This document shows, piece after piece, positions 59,139-64,000 of a DNA stretch of 64,000 nucleotides (its first letter is position 1; every line of letters starts with the position of its first letter). This stretch comes from Pseudogemmobacter lacusdianii (GTDB lineage: Bacteria; Pseudomonadota; Alphaproteobacteria; Rhodobacterales; Rhodobacteraceae). The notes under the pieces were generated by a model. It was given only the letters and a program-made list of their open reading frames with translations. It was not told where the DNA came from and ran no database searches. The DNA lies in the NCBI RefSeq assembly GCF_030848395.1, contig NZ_JAVDBT010000014.1:54967-118966 (forward strand), given 5' to 3'. Both the position numbers and the translations under genes were made by a program.

Positions 59139-60650
59139 CTAGTTTCCGTCCGATCGTTTGCCTTGCACGATGCGGTCAAGCACCACGGCGCACATAAGGA
59201 TGGCCAGTCCTGCAAGGATGCCTTGGCCAACGGCGGCATATTGCAGCGCCGACAGCACGTCTTCGCCCAAGCCCTTGGCCCCGATCAGCGAAGCGATCAC
59301 CACCATCGACAGACACATCAGCAGCGTTTGGTTCACGCCGGTCATGATCGACGGCATGGCAAGCGGCAGATCAACCTTGAAGAGCAAGAACCGCCCCGAG
59401 GCACCAAAGGCGGTGGCGGCCTCGCGCACCGAGGCGGGCACACCGGCAATCCCCAGCGCCGTAAGGCGGATCACCGGCGGCATGCCAAAGATCAGCGTGG
59501 CGATGATCCCCGGAGGCTTGCCGATGCCGAAGAATGCGATCACCGGGATCAGATAGACGAAAGCGGGCATTGTCTGCATGAAATCCAACACCGGCCGCAA
59601 GATCGCATAGGCGCGCGGACTGCGACCGCACCAAATGCCGATCGGGATGCCCAGAGCCACGCACAGCGCCGCCGCGGTCCCCAAAAGGGCCACCGTCGCC
59701 ATGCTCTTTTCCCAAAAGCCAAGCACCGCCAGATAGGCCAGTGCCGCAGCCGAGAAAATTGCCACCCTACGCCCGGAAACTTGCCAAGCAATCGCAAGGA
59801 TCGTCATCATCACGATCGGCCAAGGCGTCACGACAAGGCAGATCTCCAACAGGTTTAGCAAAGCGCTGATCGCTTGCGTCACCCCTAAAAACACTGTGCC
59901 AAAGCTCTCGGCCAACGCGGCCACGGCCCAGTCAATGCTGCGCGAGATTTGGTTGCGCAGCTCTAGATCGGCCGGGAAGGCCTGAAGCCAAGCGGGCGGG
60001 GTTGCGGCAGCGAAGCGGTAGACCGCCAAGGGCAAGCAGACCATCGGCAGCAGCACTGCAAAGGCCAGGCGCGGCAGCGAAAGGCCATGTGCCAAGGTAG
60101 GATTGGCCCGCCAAGCGCGGAACCTTCGCGCGAAAACTGCATTTGCAAATGCCCCACAGCAGGCATGAACGCCAAGGATCAAGGCCATGCCCGCCAGAAT
60201 GAACTGCGGCGCTTTTGCCCGCTCGATGTCCGCTTCGGCATTCGCCTTAGCGGCCGAGGCCGCAATCGCATCGGCCGAGCGTTTCATGCTTTGACCAAGG
60301 CTGTTGCCTTCGGCAATCGCCGCCTCGGCTGCGGCCAGCCGCTCGGTCGCTTGCAGCGTCAGCCGCTCGGCCCGTTGGATCGTCGCGCCGCCAAGGTCTC
60401 CAAAAAGGCCGACCCCGACCAAGACACCCCCAAACATCTCGATCAAGAAGGCAATCCAAAATGCCCCCCATAACGCCCTTGCCGCCAACCAGATCGGACC
60501 GAGCAGCGCCGCCCAAGCATTGAAGACAACCGCAAAACCCGTCGTCTCGGCGATCCGTTCAAAGACCCGCGCGTAAGGGCCGCCCGGGCGCCCAGTGAAC
60601 GCGGCCACCAAGGCATCATAGCTGGCATCCTTCGGGGCTGTGCTGGTCAT
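59139..60650 (-). CDS. Glycine betaine/proline-type ABC permease (ProW-like) with long N-terminal extension
   Basis: Inner-membrane permease of a quaternary-amine importer. The C-terminal 260 residues are the BPD_transp_1 domain, with YAILRPVLDFMQTMPAFVYLIPV and GVPASVREAATAFGASG (EAA loop), as in ProW. The N-terminal 240 residues are unusual: two TM stretches (about 35-75), a helical soluble segment at about 90-145 rich in Ala, Glu, Arg and Lys, then more TM helices. The length of 503 is larger than E. coli ProW (about 350). Its start overlaps the ATPase gene by four bases. Confidence 0.88.
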   Translation of the reverse strand: MTSTAPKDASYDALVAAFTGRPGGPYARVFERIAETTGFAVVFNAWAALLGPIWLAARALWGAFWIAFLIEMFGGVLVGVGLFGDLGGATIQRAERLTLQATERLAAAEAAIAEGNSLGQSMKRSADAIAASAAKANAEADIERAKAPQFILAGMALILGVHACCGAFANAVFARRFRAWRANPTLAHGLSLPRLAFAVLLPMVCLPLAVYRFAAATPPAWLQAFPADLELRNQISRSIDWAVAALAESFGTVFLGVTQAISALLNLLEICLVVTPWPIVMMTILAIAWQVSGRRVAIFSAAALAYLAVLGFWEKSMATVALLGTAAALCVALGIPIGIWCGRSPRAYAILRPVLDFMQTMPAFVYLIPVIAFFGIGKPPGIIATLIFGMPPVIRLTALGIAGVPASVREAATAFGASGRFLLFKVDLPLAMPSIMTGVNQTLLMCLSMVVIASLIGAKGLGEDVLSALQYAAVGQGILAGLAILMCAVVLDRIVQGKRSDGN

Positions 60651-61705
60651 GCCCCCCTCCCCTTCACTGCATGCAGCAGGCGCTTATGATCAATCAGCCC
60701 GACAATCTGACCCTCGGCTTGCACCGCCAGCGGCAGCTCAGACGCCGTGCTGAGGTCGATCAGCTCAGACAGCGTCATCTCTGGGCGTGCCACCCGCAGC
60801 ACAGACAGATCCAGCGGCGTCCCCATCCGCGCCTGGTAGATTTGCGGATCCTCCATGATCCCTTGCGCCTGCACGACGTTCAGCCGCGAAATATTTGCGA
60901 TAAACTCAGCCACATAATCATCTGCTGGCTGCATGACGATTTCCACCGGCGTGCCGATCTGGATGACCTCTCCATCCTTCATGATGGCGATGCGGGTGCC
61001 AATGCGGATCGCTTCTTCAAGGTCATGCGTCACGAAGACCGTTGTTTTGCCCATATCCCGCGCCAAGGACAAAAAGAGATCCTGCAGCTGCCGGCGGATC
61101 AACGGATCCAGCGCCGAGAAGGGCTCATCCATCAACAAGATTGGCGGATCAGCGGCCAAAGCTCGGGCAAGGCCCACGCGCTGCTGCATCCCGCCCGAAA
61201 GACTTGAGGGCAACCTATCGCCCCAGCCGGTCAGATCGACCCGCGCCAAAGCGGCCTCGGCAAGCTCGTAACGCGTCTTCAGTGAGCGCCCTTGGATCTC
61301 AAGCGGGAGCGAGACGTTTTCGCGCACAGTGCGATGCGGCAAAAGGCCGAAGTTCTGAAACACCATGCCGATGCGCGTGGCTCGGATTTCACGCAGTTCA
61401 GCATCACTTCGGGCCAGAATATCCTGCCCCTCAACGATGACCTGACCGGCACTCGGCTCCAAAAGCCGGTTAATATGGCGCAGCAATGTGGATTTGCCAG
61501 AGCCCGAAAGCCCCATCACACAGAAGATCTCCCCTCGGTGGATCGAGAGGTTGGCGTTTGACACGCCAACCACCGCCCCGAATTGGCGCAAGATCTCGGA
61601 CTTCGGCAGACCCTGCGTGGCGGCTTGAAGCGCCTCCTCCGCACGGTCTCCAAAGACCTTCCAAACACCTTTGAACGCGATAACCGGCTCGTCGCTCGTA
61701 TCCAT
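60647..61705 (-). CDS. Glycine betaine/proline-type ABC ATPase (ProV-like)
   Basis: ATPase of 352 residues with Walker A GLSGSGKST (65-73), Q-loop MVFQNFGLLPHRTV, signature SSLSGGMQQRVGLARAL and Walker B ILLMDEPFSALDPL. The N-terminal 50 residues before the ABC core and the C-terminal region (about 290-350, one partial CBS-like repeat) match the ProV/OpuAA group, in which paired CBS domains sense ionic strength; here only a shortened region is seen. It overlaps proW by four bases and lies 58 bases downstream of the binding-protein gene. Confidence 0.93.
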   Translation of the reverse strand: MDTSDEPVIAFKGVWKVFGDRAEEALQAATQGLPKSEILRQFGAVVGVSNANLSIHRGEIFCVMGLSGSGKSTLLRHINRLLEPSAGQVIVEGQDILARSDAELREIRATRIGMVFQNFGLLPHRTVRENVSLPLEIQGRSLKTRYELAEAALARVDLTGWGDRLPSSLSGGMQQRVGLARALAADPPILLMDEPFSALDPLIRRQLQDLFLSLARDMGKTTVFVTHDLEEAIRIGTRIAIMKDGEVIQIGTPVEIVMQPADDYVAEFIANISRLNVVQAQGIMEDPQIYQARMGTPLDLSVLRVARPEMTLSELIDLSTASELPLAVQAEGQIVGLIDHKRLLHAVKGRGA

Positions 61706-61763
61706 TCTGCTAATTTCTCAAGGCGTTAGATGGAAGGCACGTTACCACAGGCAAAACCTTAGC

Positions 61764-62726
61764 TTATTCGGCCATCCAGCTGGCAATCAGCTCAGGGTTC
61801 GCTTTGACCCAAGCTGCGGTGACCGCTGCCGGCTCTTCGCCATTCACCACAGCCAAAGACCAGGCGTTCACATCCTCGGCGGTGAGCTGGATGTTTTGCA
61901 GCAGCTTCACCAGCTCTGGCTGACGCTCAGACAGCGACGACGACCAGCTGATATGCACCGTCGTATCTGCATAGGCCGAAGCGACGCGAGATTTTGCCAT
62001 CCAATCGGGATCTTCCGCCGGCTGCACCATCACGAAATTCGCCGGGTCATGCGCCGGCTCTTCCAGCATAACGATGTCATACATGGCGAAATTCTGGTGC
62101 GGGCCATAGCAATAGCCGACCCAAGGCTTATTGGCCTTTGCCGCCCGGTCCAAACCAGCGGTTGCCACGGCTTCGTCGGTGGATTGCAGTTCAAAGAAAT
62201 CGGCAAAGCCGTAGTCGCGGGCGCGTACGGTTTCGGTATTGGTCGATTGCCAGCCTTGCGGGCCGATCCAAATCTCGCCCTTACCGTCCCCATTGCTGTC
62301 AAAAAGGGCCGCGTTATCGGGGTTGGCCAAATCGAAGACCGATGTGATGCCATGCTCTTCCGCCACGACTTTGGTGACGCAATATCCGTTAAGCGCCTCA
62401 AAAGACTTCTCAGACATTGAGACGGTCTTTTCTTCATCGACGTATTTGGTGGTCATCCCCGATTGGTTCGGCAACCAAGTCTCGGTCCAGATATCAATCT
62501 CACCATTGCCGCGCGCCATTGCTTCAAAGATGACCGGCACTGCGGTGGTGGTGATCATCTCCACCTCAAGGCCCAGAGCCTCTTCGATCACCGCTTTAAC
62601 GGCAAAAGCCGTGGTGCGGCCTGAGATGTAATTGGGGTCCGGGATCACAACATCAGCGGCTTGCGCGGCCATTGGCGTTGTAACGGCCAGCGAAAGAAAG
62701 GCCAAAGTCTTCAAGTTGCAGCTCAT
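61764..62726 (-). CDS. Glycine betaine-type ABC substrate-binding protein (ProX/OpuAC-like)
   Basis: Periplasmic binding protein of 320 residues with a Sec signal peptide (MSCNLKTLAFLSLAVTTPMA, cleavage near AQA-AD). The OpuAC fold shows VVIPDPNYISGRTTAFAVKAV, a GNGEIDIWTETWLPNQSG loop with the aromatic residues that typically box a quaternary ammonium, and GYCYGPHQNFAMYD further on. GGGGAG precedes the start. It leads the operon binding protein, ATPase, permease. Expected ligands are glycine betaine, proline betaine, choline or carnitine. Confidence 0.92.
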   Translation of the reverse strand: MSCNLKTLAFLSLAVTTPMAAQAADVVIPDPNYISGRTTAFAVKAVIEEALGLEVEMITTTAVPVIFEAMARGNGEIDIWTETWLPNQSGMTTKYVDEEKTVSMSEKSFEALNGYCVTKVVAEEHGITSVFDLANPDNAALFDSNGDGKGEIWIGPQGWQSTNTETVRARDYGFADFFELQSTDEAVATAGLDRAAKANKPWVGYCYGPHQNFAMYDIVMLEEPAHDPANFVMVQPAEDPDWMAKSRVASAYADTTVHISWSSSLSERQPELVKLLQNIQLTAEDVNAWSLAVVNGEEPAAVTAAWVKANPELIASWMAE

Positions 62727-62851
62727 CCCGGATCTCCCCTATCAGCGATGCTGCAGGCATTGATTGAAAATCCGTTACATATTGCAACACTGGAGATGCC
62801 AGAATTAGTAAATCTAATCCTGAGTAGAGAGGCGCACGGCCCGCGCAATCA

Positions 62852-62873
62852 GGGGGCAGCAATCGCCGCCCCC
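62852..62873. terminator. Hairpin after the sulfotransferase gene
   Basis: GGGGGC and GCCCCC pair around a ten-base loop just past the stop of the minus-strand sulfotransferase gene; no clear T-run. Confidence 0.35.
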
Positions 62874-62885
62874 GTTGTCCGTTCG

Positions 62886-63638
62886 TTAAATCAAAGCTTC
62901 CGCGCTCAGCCGGTCATAAAAGACCTGATGGTGATCAAGATAGGCGCGCATCTTCGGATGCGCTTCGGCCAGCTTGTCAAAATTCTCGCGGGTCTTGCGG
63001 ATCTCATCCTCACTGATCGGTCGGATCCCGTTGGATGAGCTGACATCGCCATGCCAACCGCCAACCTGATCCCAGTCTTTAGGCTTTTCGCTTTGCCATT
63101 CAAAGGCAGCTTCCGAGAAGGGCAAGCCAACCTTCTCCCAATAGCTTGCCATTGCCGCACGCGTATCGGCCCGCACCGCCTCGGCACGGATGACCACCGG
63201 GTTGCCGCCAGCGGCTTTTAGCGCCGAGTAATGGTTCCACTGCGCTTCAAGGCCCACCTCGTCCAACGTCACCTCAGGATCCAATTTAAAGTAAGAGGTG
63301 ATCGAAGCCACCGGGTCGCGGATCAAGAAGCTATTGACCAAGCGCCCGGCAAAGGCCGCATCCTCAAGGATATGCGGCATGACATAATAGGACATGTCTT
63401 TGAAAAAGACCGGGCCTTTTTCAGACCGCTCCAGCAGGTGATCTCGGATGGCCTGATAAGCGACGGGATGATCGGGGCGCACGTCAAAATGCGGCATGAC
63501 CCTGATGCCACGATGGACATAGTAGTCATACATGAAGGGTTCATGCGCACAGTCCAGATCGCCACGCTCACGCATAACGCGCTCCATCGCGGTCGACATC
63601 GAACGAGGATGCGACCAGAGGGCATAGATCTTGTTCAT
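62886..63638 (-). CDS. PAPS-dependent sulfotransferase family protein
   Basis: A 250-residue protein with the sulfotransferase fold. The 5'-phosphosulfate binding loop is near the N-terminus (IYALWSHPRSMSTAMERVM) and a 3'-phosphate-binding segment is plausible at SFLIRDPVASITSYFK, with Arg and Ser in the expected order. The acceptor is unknown. A strong ribosome site (GAGGAGG) precedes the start. It begins 13 bases after the stop of the APS kinase (domain) gene, so PAPS supply and use are encoded together. Confidence 0.82.
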   Translation of the reverse strand: MNKIYALWSHPRSMSTAMERVMRERGDLDCAHEPFMYDYYVHRGIRVMPHFDVRPDHPVAYQAIRDHLLERSEKGPVFFKDMSYYVMPHILEDAAFAGRLVNSFLIRDPVASITSYFKLDPEVTLDEVGLEAQWNHYSALKAAGGNPVVIRAEAVRADTRAAMASYWEKVGLPFSEAAFEWQSEKPKDWDQVGGWHGDVSSSNGIRPISEDEIRKTRENFDKLAEAHPKMRAYLDHHQVFYDRLSAEALI

Positions 63639-63651
63639 CTCGGTTTCCTCC

Positions 63652-64000
63652 TCAGACCTTGATCAGGCCCATGTTTTCCAGTCTCAGAATGACCTGATGG
63701 GCGCAGGCGTCCACGTCGGCACCTTCGGTTTTGACCATGATTTCAGGGTTCTCTGGCGTCTCATAAGGATCTGAAATACCGGTGAACTCTTTGATCTTGC
63801 CTTCGCGGGCGAGCTTATAAAGGCCCTTGCGGTCGCGGCGCTCGCATTCCTCGATTGAGGTGGCAACGTGGACCTCGACGAAGGCGCCGAAGGATTCGAT
63901 CATCTCACGCACGGCGCGGCGGGTCGCGGTATAGGGCGCGATCGGCGCGCAGATCGCGATGCCGCCGTTCTTGGTGATCTCGGAGGCGACATAGCCGATC
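63652..64000 (-). CDS. cysC: Adenylylsulfate kinase (domain), partial at window edge
   Basis: The visible 116 C-terminal residues match APS kinase: VASEITKNGGIAICAPIAPY, then IESFGAFVEVHVATSIEECERRD and a C-terminal region with KEFTGISDPYETPENPE and LENMGLI. It makes PAPS from APS and ATP. The Walker A end lies beyond the window. In Rhodobacterales this domain is often the C-terminal part of a bifunctional sulfate adenylyltransferase/APS kinase; the window cannot tell. It leads the sulfotransferase gene. Confidence 0.88.
   Translation of the reverse strand, partial: IGYVASEITKNGGIAICAPIAPYTATRRAVREMIESFGAFVEVHVATSIEECERRDRKGLYKLAREGKIKEFTGISDPYETPENPEIMVKTEGADVDACAHQVILRLENMGLIKV

Overview
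The window looks like chromosome of an aerobic alphaproteobacterium of the order Rhodobacterales. The grounds are high GC with strong third-position GC bias, a cobS-cobT aerobic cobaltochelatase pair next to a J-domain gene, a class Ib ribonucleotide reductase operon behind a cobalamin riboswitch, and many ABC importers for small organic nitrogen compounds. No rRNA, CRISPR array, insertion sequence or prophage was seen. The assignment rests on protein content only.

Positions 1 to about 27,550 are mostly housekeeping. In order: a helical hypothetical protein, a lytic transglycosylase lipoprotein, aminopeptidase N, an ArsR regulator with two SRPBCC proteins in overlapping order, malate synthase G, BolA, a J-domain protein, CobS, CobT, an M24 Xaa-Pro aminopeptidase, SufE, a small lipoprotein, RNase D, a DUF454-type membrane protein, PurM-PurN and a CAU-anticodon tRNA. 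A cobalamin riboswitch then leads nrdHIEF, followed by katG and a divergent oxyR. Convergent gene pairs are separated by clear hairpin terminators. A family of related intergenic repeats recurs in this half.

Positions 27,550 to 42,300 are accessory. They hold a YdhS-like FAD/NAD(P)-binding protein, a YegD-like Hsp70 and a cupin. Next comes a minus-strand operon (37,636 down to 31,773) for an acetoacetate-decarboxylase-family protein, a DadA-like FAD oxidoreductase, a non-pyrrolysine MttB-family methyltransferase, a cupin and an orphan peptide-type binding protein, with a divergent LysR regulator. Enoyl-CoA hydratase and nitronate monooxygenase genes follow, then an unlisted 24-codon membrane microprotein ahead of a PhnA/YrzE-like membrane protein. 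The MttB cluster is the best candidate for an undescribed catabolic system, probably acting on a methylated or quaternary amine.

Positions 42,300 to 64,000 are dominated by transport. A complete Dpp/Opp-type operon (binding protein, two permeases, fused double ATPase) ends with a class I glutamine amidotransferase and has a divergent LysR gene. A second Dpp/Opp-type operon runs on the plus strand and is followed by a BetI-like TetR regulator. A bacterial dynamin-like GTPase is next. Last come a ProXVW-type glycine betaine importer, a PAPS-type sulfotransferase and, cut by the window edge, an APS kinase (domain). Together the right half suggests a cell that scavenges betaines, methylated amines and peptide-like compounds.
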